Assembly (NCBI GenBank): GCA_009923965.1
Contig: RFSL01000022.1
Span: 1 to 10,063, forward strand
Source: Flavobacteriia bacterium
GTDB lineage: Bacteria; Bacteroidota; Bacteroidia; Flavobacteriales_D; Crocinitomicaceae
Length of the DNA: 10,063 nucleotides
Direction of reading: 5' to 3'
In this document: piece after piece, positions 1-6,377 of the stretch
Position numbering within the stretch: the stretch's first letter is position 1
Layout of the letters: the number at the start of each line of letters is the position of its first letter
Notes under the pieces: model-generated
Told to the model about the DNA's origin: nothing
The model's database searches: none
What the model saw: the letters and a program-made list of their open reading frames with translations, nothing else
Program-made: the position numbers and the translations under genes

Positions 1-1389
1 GTTATCACCCCAGGACCTGGTGCATCAGGATCTTTAGATACAATCCCGGTTGTAATGCTAAGCGATACAGATGGGGCAATTTTAGTAAATCAAATGCTAA
101 GTGGACCTGTTGTGGTTTTCATGGGTAATAAAACAGGCTTATTTGCAAATGACCTTGGTCTTTCTTCAGGTGCTGCTTTAGCTCCAAAACAAGGTTTTGT
201 TCCTGAATTATTAGCTCAAAACAGCACAGAATTTAATTTTTCTGTCGGTGCAAGAGTTTATAATCCAGGATACCAAGCACAAGTAAATGTTTCTCTAAGA
301 GCTACAGTTACAAGTCCAGCTGGAAATCTTGTTTATGATAACAGTGTGTCAGGAATAAACATTGCAATAGGAGACAGTATAGATGTTGCTCCAGGCGAAA
401 TTTTTACTTTGCCAGATTTTTCTTTAGCAACATATCCTGTAGGAACTTACACCTTGACATATACTGCAAGTTTGGATTCACTTGATGAGTACCCTTCAGA
501 TAATTCAATTTCTTATAGTTTCACAATAAGCGAATCTATCTATAGTGCTGCGAAAATCGATACTGTAACTGGTTTACCAAGTGGCAAGACTTTTTATCGT
601 CCAAGCACCAACAATCAAACGTTTTCTATTTGTTCTGCTATCAATAATCCAAACGCAAGTAGATTGGCAGTAGAAGGTTTATACTTTGCTGCAACTAAAG
701 GCACTGTGGTACCTGAGGACTCACTAATTGCTGGTGAAGAAATGAATTTAACACTTTATAAATGGGAAGATCCTTTTGTAGATTTAAACGATGCTATATT
801 TACTGTTGCTGGCGGTGGATTTACAACATTAACTGAAATGGCTCAAGCTTACTTTTATTTCACAGATGAAAGTCAAGAAGGGGAAACTGTTTATGGCGCA
901 TTTGCAGCTCCAGTAGTCCTTGAGGATAACCAGCGTTATTTAGCTTGTGTGCAAACAGTAAATATCAACTTGTACATGGGACATGACAACACAAATTATA
1001 CTTGGAATACGGACTACTACTTACAACCAATTTGCCCTAATGAAAGTGATGGTACATGGTACGCAAATGGATTTGGAGTAGATGTTCCAAGTGCCGTTGG
1101 TATAAAGGTTATGAGTTCAGCTGGTATAGGAATAAGCGAAATTAATACTGTTAATGGTAGTGCATATCCTAATCCAACTAGCGATGATCTTACAATTTCT
1201 GTTGAAGGTGAAGGAGTAGCAAATGTAACAGTAACAGATATTTCTGGAAAAATTGCTGCTACAAGCGTAATTTCACTCGTGAATGGCAAAGCTAATTTTA
1301 ATGTTTCAGCTTTAGAAGTTGGAATGTATATTTTCAATGTCGTTCTTGAAAATGGTAAAACATCTCAATTCAACGTTGTAAAAAAATAA
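1..1389 (+). CDS. Secreted T9SS-sorted protein, 3' part only (type A sorting domain)
   Basis: The frame is open from base 1, so the gene begins upstream and 462 residues are visible. The first ~45 residues (motif IPVVMLSDTDGAILVNQM) resemble the end of a protease-associated (PA) domain. A beta-rich stretch at about 70-180 looks like a CARDB/Ig-like fold. Residues ~185-375 form a Gly/Asn/Thr-rich extracellular-type region I cannot assign. The last ~80 residues are a typical Por secretion (T9SS type A) sorting domain: YPNP at 389-392, then VTDISGK, then VGMYIFNVVLENGK and a basic VVKK end. In known systems this domain sends the protein through the type IX machinery and is cleaved during surface attachment or release. 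Any catalytic domain, such as a peptidase, would be upstream and unseen, so function is unknown. An intrinsic terminator follows. Sorting assignment is very secure; the PA-like remnant is moderately secure. Confidence 0.93.
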   Translation, partial: VITPGPGASGSLDTIPVVMLSDTDGAILVNQMLSGPVVVFMGNKTGLFANDLGLSSGAALAPKQGFVPELLAQNSTEFNFSVGARVYNPGYQAQVNVSLRATVTSPAGNLVYDNSVSGINIAIGDSIDVAPGEIFTLPDFSLATYPVGTYTLTYTASLDSLDEYPSDNSISYSFTISESIYSAAKIDTVTGLPSGKTFYRPSTNNQTFSICSAINNPNASRLAVEGLYFAATKGTVVPEDSLIAGEEMNLTLYKWEDPFVDLNDAIFTVAGGGFTTLTEMAQAYFYFTDESQEGETVYGAFAAPVVLEDNQRYLACVQTVNINLYMGHDNTNYTWNTDYYLQPICPNESDGTWYANGFGVDVPSAVGIKVMSSAGIGISEINTVNGSAYPNPTSDDLTISVEGEGVANVTVTDISGKIAATSVISLVNGKANFNVSALEVGMYIFNVVLENGKTSQFNVVKK

Positions 1390-1406
1390 TTAGTTCCTAA
1401 CTAATT
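1388..1406 (+). repeat. Perfect inverted repeat overlapping the T9SS gene stop codon
   Basis: AATTAGTT (1388-1395) and AACTAATT (1399-1406) form an 8-bp perfect stem with a 3-nt CCT loop, starting inside the TAA stop codon. It is AT-rich, lacks its own T-run, and sits 6 nt before the GC-rich terminator hairpin. It may add stability to the mRNA 3' end, or be coincidental. Confidence 0.5.
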
Positions 1407-1412
1407 CTAAAG

Positions 1413-1440
1413 GGTCGGCATTGTCCGACCTTTTTTGTTT
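1413..1440 (+). terminator. Rho-independent terminator after the T9SS gene
   Basis: GGTCGG (1413-1418), loop CATTGT, CCGACC (1425-1430) form a 6-bp GC-rich stem followed at once by TTTTTTGTTT. The stem can extend through A/U and G-U pairs using the A's before it and the T-run after it. It lies 23 bases past the stop codon and separates this gene from metG. This is the only convincing intrinsic terminator in the window. Confidence 0.9.
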
Positions 1441-1452
1441 TACTACTTTTCT

Positions 1453-1460
1453 TATCTTTG
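1453..1460 (+). promoter_or_regulatory. Putative metG promoter, -7 element TATCTTTG
   Basis: TATCTTTG fits the Bacteroidota sigma-A -7 consensus TAnnTTTG. A TTG at 1435-1437, inside the terminator T-run, could serve as the -33 element. The spacer is then 15 bp, shorter than the roughly 17-23 bp usually quoted, so the -33 assignment is weak. The predicted transcription start falls within a few bases of the metG ATG at 1467. The TTG at 1458-1460 is part of this motif and not a start codon. Confidence 0.65.
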
Positions 1461-1466
1461 TCGACA

Positions 1467-3182
1467 ATGATAAAATCAGCATATACCGTTACTGCAGCTT
1501 TGCCTTATGCTAACGGGCCTTTGCATCTTGGGCACATAGCTGGCGTATATTTACCCGCAGATATTTTTGTGCGTTTTCTTAGAATGAACAAGCATGATGT
1601 TGTCTACATTTGTGGAAGTGACGAACATGGAGCTGCTATTACTCTTCGCGCTAAGAAAGAAGGTATAACACCTCAAGAAATTGTAGATAAATACCATACG
1701 CTTATTCGTGACACCTTCGAGCAATTTAATATCTCATTTGATATTTACCACCGAACTTCGTCACAACTTCATCATGAAACTTCTGCTGACTTTTTTAAAA
1801 AATTACACGATAATAAACAGTTCATCGAAGAAAGCTCCGAACAATATTTTGATGAAGATTTCCAACAATTTTTAGCGGATCGCTACATTACTGGAGCATG
1901 TCCAAAGTGTACTTATGCAAACGCATACGGCGATCAATGTGAGAAATGTGGCAGTGACTTGAGTCCAACAGATTTAATAAACCCAATTTCTACATTAAGT
2001 GGGAAATCACCTATCTTAAAAACAACAGCACATTGGTATCTTCCGATGAATCAACACGAAGATTGGTTGCGTGATTGGATTCAAAGAGGAGAATTAAACG
2101 GTGAACTACAACACGATCCGAAAGCTTGGAAGAATCAAGTAATCGGACAATGCATGTCTTGGATAAATGGAGGTTTGAAGCCACGTGCCATGACACGAGA
2201 CTTAGATTGGGGAGTAAAAGTTCCACTTCCAAATGCTGACGGAAAAGTCTTGTACGTTTGGTTAGATGCTCCTATTGGATATATTTCTGCTACAAAACAA
2301 TGGGCATTGGACAACAATAAAAATTGGAAAGACTACTGGGGAAATACAGAAGGAAAAGATCGAAAATTAGTTCATTTTATTGGAAAAGATAACATTGTGT
2401 TTCATGCTATTATTTTTCCGATCTTATTAAAAAATCATGGGGATTTCATTCTCCCTGATAATGTTCCAGCATACGAATTCCTAAATCTCGAAGGCGATAA
2501 GTTTTCCACTTCTAGAAATTGGGCCGTTTGGTTGCACGAATTCTTGGAGGCATATCCTACTAAAGTCGATGAATTAAAATATGTGCTTACAGCAATTGCT
2601 CCTGAAAATAAAGATTCAGAATTTACATGGAAAGAATTTCAAAGCCGCATCAACAATGAATTAGCAGCAATTTATGGCAACTTTGTAAATAGAACTTTGG
2701 TTTTAACGCAAAAATATTATGAGGGAATAATTCCAGCACCAAATAAATTCAGTACTGAAGATTTACTTGTGCTAAAAGAATTGCAGGAAATTCCTGAACG
2801 CATATCCAAAAATATATACGATTATAAATTGCGAGAAGCGCAGGCTGAAATGATGAATTTAGCACGTTTAGGAAATAAGTATTTAGCGGACCAAGAACCA
2901 TGGAAAGTTATAAAAACCGATGAAGAAAGAGTAAAAACAATCTTATATATCGCGCTTCAAATCACAGCAGCTCTTTCTGTAGCAAGCTTTCCATTTATTC
3001 CAGATACAAGTAAAAAACTTCAAAAAATGCTAAACTTTAGTTCAGAAAACTGGACAGATTTACTTCAAAAAGAAGTGCTCCAAGCAGGAAATAAAATTGG
3101 AGAAGTAGAGATTTTATTCCCGAAAATTGAAGATGAATTGGTAGAAAATGAAGTTGCAAAACTTCAGAATGCTAAAAATTAA
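1467..3182 (+). CDS. metG: Methionine--tRNA ligase lacking the C-terminal tRNA-binding domain
   Basis: Charges tRNA-Met with methionine in the cytoplasm, with ATP hydrolysis; essential for initiation and elongation. 571 residues from ATG 1467. The class I Rossmann core carries the HIGH signature as HLGH (20-23) in the context [12 protein letters not shown] zinc knuckle follows with Cys145, Cys148, Cys158 and Cys161. The KMSKS loop is KFSTS (345-349), a form usual in this phylum's MetRS. The rest is the helical anticodon-binding domain, with PW (…DQEPWKVIK) typical of MetG. Relatives in Bacteroidota are generally near 680-690 aa and end in an EMAP/OB-fold tRNA-binding domain. Here the protein stops after the linker ([15 protein letters not shown]), and the DNA beyond encodes another gene on the opposite strand. 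A TTG nine bases upstream (1458) would add three residues, but it is part of the promoter and the family starts near the ATG. The stop codon overlaps that of the convergent gene. Confidence 0.97.
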   Translation: MIKSAYTVTAALPYANGPLHLGHIAGVYLPADIFVRFLRMNKHDVVYICGSDEHGAAITLRAKKEGITPQEIVDKYHTLIRDTFEQFNISFDIYHRTSSQLHHETSADFFKKLHDNKQFIEESSEQYFDEDFQQFLADRYITGACPKCTYANAYGDQCEKCGSDLSPTDLINPISTLSGKSPILKTTAHWYLPMNQHEDWLRDWIQRGELNGELQHDPKAWKNQVIGQCMSWINGGLKPRAMTRDLDWGVKVPLPNADGKVLYVWLDAPIGYISATKQWALDNNKNWKDYWGNTEGKDRKLVHFIGKDNIVFHAIIFPILLKNHGDFILPDNVPAYEFLNLEGDKFSTSRNWAVWLHEFLEAYPTKVDELKYVLTAIAPENKDSEFTWKEFQSRINNELAAIYGNFVNRTLVLTQKYYEGIIPAPNKFSTEDLLVLKELQEIPERISKNIYDYKLREAQAEMMNLARLGNKYLADQEPWKVIKTDEERVKTILYIALQITAALSVASFPFIPDTSKKLQKMLNFSSENWTDLLQKEVLQAGNKIGEVEILFPKIEDELVENEVAKLQNAKN

Positions 3183-3811
3183 GGACACATAGTGTTATAA
3201 TCAGCAACAGCTTCTTCAAATGTACATGTTTGATATTTAGGATTTGAATAATATTCCTTTTTATATTGCTCGCATTCAAACATAAATTTTCTAATGGATT
3301 TCAATGCTTTAATTCCTTTTAGGCCAGAAACTTCATAAACAGTGAGATCCGGCATCGTTACGTATCTCATAAAAATACCCTCTCTCGTTTCTTTCATGAC
3401 ACCTTGGCTATTGTATGAACCATCAAAATTTTCTTTTAATCTATAGCTTGTAGAAACATCATCAAATACATCTACAGTTATTTTTCCCTGAACCATTCTT
3501 CTTCCAAATCTGTAATACCCATCAGGTTTTTTAATATTTAGCGGCATCCTTAAATACACAACACCATCTTGACAGAGCTTTTGAATTTCAGGAATATCGT
3601 TTTTCTTTAAACGAATAGTTTCATTTTCATTATTTACATATTCAAAATCAATCATTTTCCCTTGAGCATTTGTATCGAAAAAATTAATCTGTTTACAAGC
3701 AGTGGAATCCTTTGATAAGGTAATAAAATAGTTCTGTGAAAAACATACTATTTGGGTGAATAGCATTAAACCGATAAGAATGTACGGTGCTTTTTTGCTG
3801 TTAATTGTCAT
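3179..3811 (-). CDS. Exported protein of unknown function, 210 aa
   Basis: I do not recognise the family. The N-terminus is a clear Sec signal peptide: basic MTINSKK, hydrophobic core [16 protein letters not shown], probable cleavage near FSQ-N (about residue 25/26). Cys23 lies inside the hydrophobic core without a good lipobox, so a periplasmic or secreted protein is more likely than a lipoprotein. The mature part (~185 residues) is mixed alpha/beta, with central beta-rich sequence ([20 protein letters not shown]) and a C-terminal half ending in an acidic and Tyr-rich helix. It has five cysteines (39, 80, 180, 196, 209), so disulfides are possible. The ATG at 3811 is chosen because the longer frame would begin at a TTG (3835) that is the end of a TATATTTG promoter element. 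The gene is monocistronic, divergent from sod and convergent with metG, with overlapping stops. Confidence 0.8.
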   Translation of the reverse strand: MTINSKKAPYILIGLMLFTQIVCFSQNYFITLSKDSTACKQINFFDTNAQGKMIDFEYVNNENETIRLKKNDIPEIQKLCQDGVVYLRMPLNIKKPDGYYRFGRRMVQGKITVDVFDDVSTSYRLKENFDGSYNSQGVMKETREGIFMRYVTMPDLTVYEVSGLKGIKALKSIRKFMFECEQYKKEYYSNPKYQTCTFEEAVADYNTMCP

Positions 3812-3832
3812 CCTAAAATTAAAAAAATTTAG

Positions 3833-3840
3833 CAAATATA
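3833..3840 (-). promoter_or_regulatory. Putative promoter of the exported-protein gene, -7 element TATATTTG
   Basis: Read on the minus strand, 3840-3833 is TATATTTG, an exact fit to TAnnTTTG. It lies about 21 bases before the ATG at 3811, giving a short leader of around 15-20 nt. No TTG-type -33 element is evident at the expected distance. The TTG at 3835-3833 is part of this motif. Confidence 0.6.
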
Positions 3841-3975
3841 ATTATTTTAATTGTAAGGATTGAACGTGAGTTCGTGCAAAAAGCCTTTTCGACATTAACT
3901 AATATATGCGCAACAAACTTTTTTATATACATCTGATTTTGGAAAGATTGGTGAATGTTTGTATCGTTTATTTAT

Positions 3976-3990
3976 AAATCAAATCAAATC
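3976..3990. repeat. Short tandem repeat (AAATC)x3
   Basis: Three perfect head-to-tail copies of AAATC, overlapping the right half of palindrome ATTTATAAAT (3970-3979), about 145 bp upstream of the sod -7 element. Small and low-complexity. It could vary by slippage or carry repeated protein-binding sites, but neither is shown. Confidence 0.55.
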
Positions 3991-4102
3991 TTTTTTCAGT
4001 GCTTTCAACCGCACATCTTCGAATAGTTGTAAAAAACACTATATTTCTTAAAACACACTTGATTTATTTTTTCTTCTTTCCAAGTCTTGTAAGTTTATAG
4101 CG

Positions 4103-4116
4103 AACTAAATTTAGTT
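4103..4116. promoter_or_regulatory. Perfect 14-bp palindrome at the sod -33 region (candidate operator)
   Basis: AACTAAATTTAGTT is a perfect self-complementary 14-mer centred between 4109 and 4110. It covers the place where the -33 element of the sod promoter should lie (TACTTTTG at 4133-4140), upstream of the expected transcription start, so it would act as DNA and not as an RNA hairpin. This position suits a dimeric repressor or activator. GCG (4100-4102) and CGC (4121-4123) flank it imperfectly. The regulator is unknown, and sequence alone does not prove a binding site. Confidence 0.5.
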
Positions 4117-4132
4117 TTATCGCTTATTTTAC

Positions 4133-4140
4133 TACTTTTG
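4133..4140 (+). promoter_or_regulatory. Putative sod promoter, -7 element TACTTTTG
   Basis: TACTTTTG matches TAnnTTTG exactly and precedes the sod ATG (4165) by 24 bases, predicting a leader of about 20 nt. No canonical TTG -33 is present at the usual distance. TTTAG (4110-4114), inside the palindrome, is the closest, which may mean the promoter depends on an activator. The TTG at 4138-4140 is part of this motif. Confidence 0.65.
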
Positions 4141-4164
4141 TCACGAACAATTAAAACGACAATC

Positions 4165-4764
4165 ATGAGCTTTGAACTTCCAATATTGACTTATTCCTAT
4201 GATGCATTAGAACCAAATATTGATGCACGAACAATGGAAATCCACCATTCAAAACACCACCAAGCATATACTACTAATTTAAACAATGCGATAGCTGGAA
4301 CTGAATTAGAAGGCAAGTCAATAGAAGAGATTTTGAAAGTATGTAAGGATAAACCTGCAGTGCGAAACAACGGAGGAGGATTTTGGAATCACAGACTTTT
4401 TTGGGAGATAATGGCGCCAAATGGTAGTTCTCATCCAAGTGGTGATTTAGCTGCAGCAATTGATGTAGCATTTGGTTCCTTTGATGGTTTTAAAGATGAA
4501 TTTGCAAAAGCTGCAACTACTCGTTTTGGTTCTGGTTGGGCATGGCTTTGTGTGTCTGATGGCAAACTAGAAATATGCTCTACGGCAAATCAAGATAATC
4601 CATTAATGGGTGAGGGGTGCTCAGGAGCTCCTATTTTAGCATTGGATGTTTGGGAGCATGCATATTATTTAAATTACCAAAATCGTCGTCCAGACTATAT
4701 TTCAGCATTTTACAATGTCATCAATTGGGATGTTGTAGCGGAAAAATATAAGGCCGCAAAATAA
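4165..4764 (+). CDS. sodA: Superoxide dismutase, Fe/Mn family, Mn-like
   Basis: Converts superoxide to hydrogen peroxide and oxygen in the cytoplasm; no signal peptide. 199 residues, the usual family length. Metal ligands are visible: His27 (EIHHSKHH), His76 (FWNHRLFW), Asp161 and His165 (DVWEHAYY). The NNGGG motif (68-72), and the active-site Gln143 contributed from the C-terminal domain (TANQD), are features of Mn-type enzymes; Fe-type enzymes carry a Gln near residue 69 instead. A cambialistic or Fe-loaded enzyme cannot be excluded. The first residues ([15 protein letters not shown]) match the normal SOD start, fixing ATG 4165. The in-frame TTG at 4138 would add nine unrelated residues and belongs to the promoter. 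The gene is monocistronic, with a palindrome at its -33 region suggesting regulation. It converges on the riboflavin synthase gene with a 21-bp gap. Confidence 0.97.
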   Translation: MSFELPILTYSYDALEPNIDARTMEIHHSKHHQAYTTNLNNAIAGTELEGKSIEEILKVCKDKPAVRNNGGGFWNHRLFWEIMAPNGSSHPSGDLAAAIDVAFGSFDGFKDEFAKAATTRFGSGWAWLCVSDGKLEICSTANQDNPLMGEGCSGAPILALDVWEHAYYLNYQNRRPDYISAFYNVINWDVVAEKYKAAK

Positions 4765-4785
4765 GACTGAATTTCTAGGTAGTTT

Positions 4786-5370
4786 TTAATGTCCTTGTTG
4801 CATCCATTTTGCAACGTATTTTCCAATGATATCAAATTCAAGATTTACGATATCTCCTGTTTTTAGGTTTTTAAAATTTGTATTTTCAAAGGTGTAGGGA
4901 ATAATGCAGACCGAAAATCCCTTTTCTTGAGAATCAACAACTGTCAAACTGGTTCCATTGATTGTTACAGATCCTTTTTCAACGGTTAATTGCTCGTCTT
5001 TGTATTGAAAAGTGTATTTCCAGCTTCCATTTTGTTCTTCATAATTCGTGCAAGTTGCAACCGTATCAACATGTCCTTGAACAATGTGTCCATCCAAACG
5101 CCCGTTCATGACCAAACAGCGTTCTAAATTAACTTTCGTCCCAATTTCCCAATGGTTTAAGTTTGTTTTATCTAAGGTTTCTTGAATAGCCGTTACTTGA
5201 TAACACTCGTCATGAATCGCTACAACCGTTAAACAGCAGCCATTGTGCGCAACACTTTGGTCGACCTTTAATTCCTTGGTCATTTTTGCTGTTATTGTAA
5301 AATGAATGTTTCCTGCTTCTCGCGAAATAGCTTTCACACTGCCAATTTCTTCAATGATACCTGTAAACAT
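4786..5370 (-). CDS. ribE: Riboflavin synthase, alpha subunit
   Basis: Catalyses dismutation of two 6,7-dimethyl-8-ribityllumazine molecules to riboflavin and a pyrimidinedione, the last step of riboflavin synthesis, in the cytoplasm; active as a trimer. 194 residues forming two tandem lumazine-binding barrels. The first begins with the hallmark MFTGIIEEIG and has SVAHNGCCLTV (39-49), the same string as in E. coli riboflavin synthase. The second has GSVTINGTSLTVV and ends in the C-terminal helix IGKYVAKWM. The start is the conserved MFTGI. It is the last gene of the six-gene block, 23 bp after the aldo/keto reductase. No FMN riboswitch fits in that gap and no other rib gene is in the window. 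No clear intrinsic terminator follows. Confidence 0.97.
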   Translation of the reverse strand: MFTGIIEEIGSVKAISREAGNIHFTITAKMTKELKVDQSVAHNGCCLTVVAIHDECYQVTAIQETLDKTNLNHWEIGTKVNLERCLVMNGRLDGHIVQGHVDTVATCTNYEEQNGSWKYTFQYKDEQLTVEKGSVTINGTSLTVVDSQEKGFSVCIIPYTFENTNFKNLKTGDIVNLEFDIIGKYVAKWMQQGH

Positions 5371-5393
5371 GATTTTTTGAGTTGGTTATTAAA

Positions 5394-6377
5394 TTAATAA
5401 GGAGCTAGTTCTTTTTTATTATCCAGTATTTCCTCTATTTTTTGCATTATTTCTTCACTTAATTTCTCTTGTGCATCAATAGATTCAAGGTTTTCTATGA
5501 GTTGTTTTTCCTTGCTAGCTCCGAGAATTACAGTACTTACATTTGGATTTTTCAAACACCAAGCAAGACTTAAAACAGGCAAACTTAGATTAATTTCACT
5601 TGCTAAAAGCGCCATTTTTTTTACTTTATCGATTCTTTCTTCAGTGATATTTTTATCTTTTAACCATTCAAGTCCTTCAATACCTAAGCGCGTATCAGCT
5701 GGAAAGTCCTGGTTGTATTTCCCACTTAAAATACCACTTGCAAGTGGCGACCAAATAGTTGTTCCTAATCCAACAGTTTTATAGATTTGTGAAAATTCTA
5801 CTTCTACTTTCTCCCGCGTAAACATATTATATTCTGGCTGTTCTACTATCGGACCAATTAAATGATTTTGTTTTGCGAAAAGATGTGCTTCCATTATTTC
5901 TTGAGCGCTCCATTCAGAAGTTCCCCAATAGAGAATTTTTCCTTGCATAATTAGTTGGTGCATCGACCAAACTGTTTCTTCAATGGGAGTTTTTTTATCT
6001 GGTCGGTGACAGAAATACAAATCCAAATAATCTAATTGGAAGCGTTTTAAAGCTTGTTCACAGGCTTCAATTACATGTTTTCGACTCAATCCTTTTTGCG
6101 TTGGCCATTGCCCACCAGTTCCGAAACATACTTTACTGCTTACGATATAACTATCGCGGGACCAATTTTTCTTTTTCAAAATATTTCCCATGACAATTTC
6201 ACTTTTCCCACGGGCATAAATTTCTGCATTGTCAAAAAAATTGATGCCATTTTCATAGGCGATATCCATTAATCGTTCAGCTACATCATCTCCAATTTGT
6301 TTCCCAAAAGTTAACCAAGAGCCAAGTGATAAGCGGCTAATTTGCAAGCCAGATTTTCCTAAATTAGTATATTCCAT
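5394..6377 (-). CDS. Aldo/keto reductase, Kv-beta-like (AKR6-type)
   Basis: Predicted NADPH-dependent reductase of aldehydes or ketones, cytoplasmic; the physiological substrate is unknown. 327 residues, a full TIM barrel. The catalytic tetrad is visible: Asp49 and Tyr54 (FDNAEIY), Lys82 (SSKV), His124 (CHRPD). The cofactor-binding end contains GASKEKQLIEN (286-296). The sequence closely follows voltage-gated K+ channel beta subunits: GLSRKHVIEA, YWGTSEWSAQEIMEA, EQPEYNMF, WSPLASGILSGKY. Animal Kv-beta has Asn where this protein has His124, so the bacterial protein keeps the standard tetrad. No potassium channel gene is nearby, so a channel role is not supported. The start ATG lies within the end of the EamA gene (19-bp overlap), suggesting translational coupling. 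An alternative is a general detoxifying reductase such as a methylglyoxal reductase of the YghZ type. Confidence 0.93.
   Translation of the reverse strand: MEYTNLGKSGLQISRLSLGSWLTFGKQIGDDVAERLMDIAYENGINFFDNAEIYARGKSEIVMGNILKKKNWSRDSYIVSSKVCFGTGGQWPTQKGLSRKHVIEACEQALKRFQLDYLDLYFCHRPDKKTPIEETVWSMHQLIMQGKILYWGTSEWSAQEIMEAHLFAKQNHLIGPIVEQPEYNMFTREKVEVEFSQIYKTVGLGTTIWSPLASGILSGKYNQDFPADTRLGIEGLEWLKDKNITEERIDKVKKMALLASEINLSLPVLSLAWCLKNPNVSTVILGASKEKQLIENLESIDAQEKLSEEIMQKIEEILDNKKELAPY

Larger units (their letters stand above)
3841..4132. other. Divergent intergenic region between exported-protein gene and sod
   Basis: About 290 bp of AT-rich DNA lies between the two divergent promoters and contains no convincing gene. 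It holds a 10-bp palindrome ATTTATAAAT (3970-3979), a short tandem repeat (AAATC)x3 (3976-3990), and the 14-bp palindrome annotated separately. A 23-codon frame (3906-3977, +) is present but has no support. I see no recognisable riboswitch, tRNA or known ncRNA. The length leaves room for regulator binding sites serving sod or the exported-protein gene. Confidence 0.6.

Noticed and set aside
3178..3200. ACAC-ATA-GTGT mini-hairpin near the metG stop as a terminator
   Set aside because: A 4-bp stem without a T-run is too weak and falls inside the convergent coding region.
3906..3977. A 23-codon frame (MRNKLFYIHLILERL…) in the sod/exported-protein gap
   Set aside because: No -7 motif or other start support, and such frames are expected by chance in AT-rich DNA. 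No recognisable sequence.
4797..4815. Inverted repeat GTTGCA/TGCAAC with 7-nt loop near the end of ribE, as a terminator for sod or ribE
   Set aside because: It lies within ribE codons and no T-run follows on either strand, so it does not qualify as an intrinsic terminator.
5371..5393. FMN riboswitch before riboflavin synthase
   Set aside because: Only 23 bp separate it from the preceding gene, far too short for the conserved RFN element.
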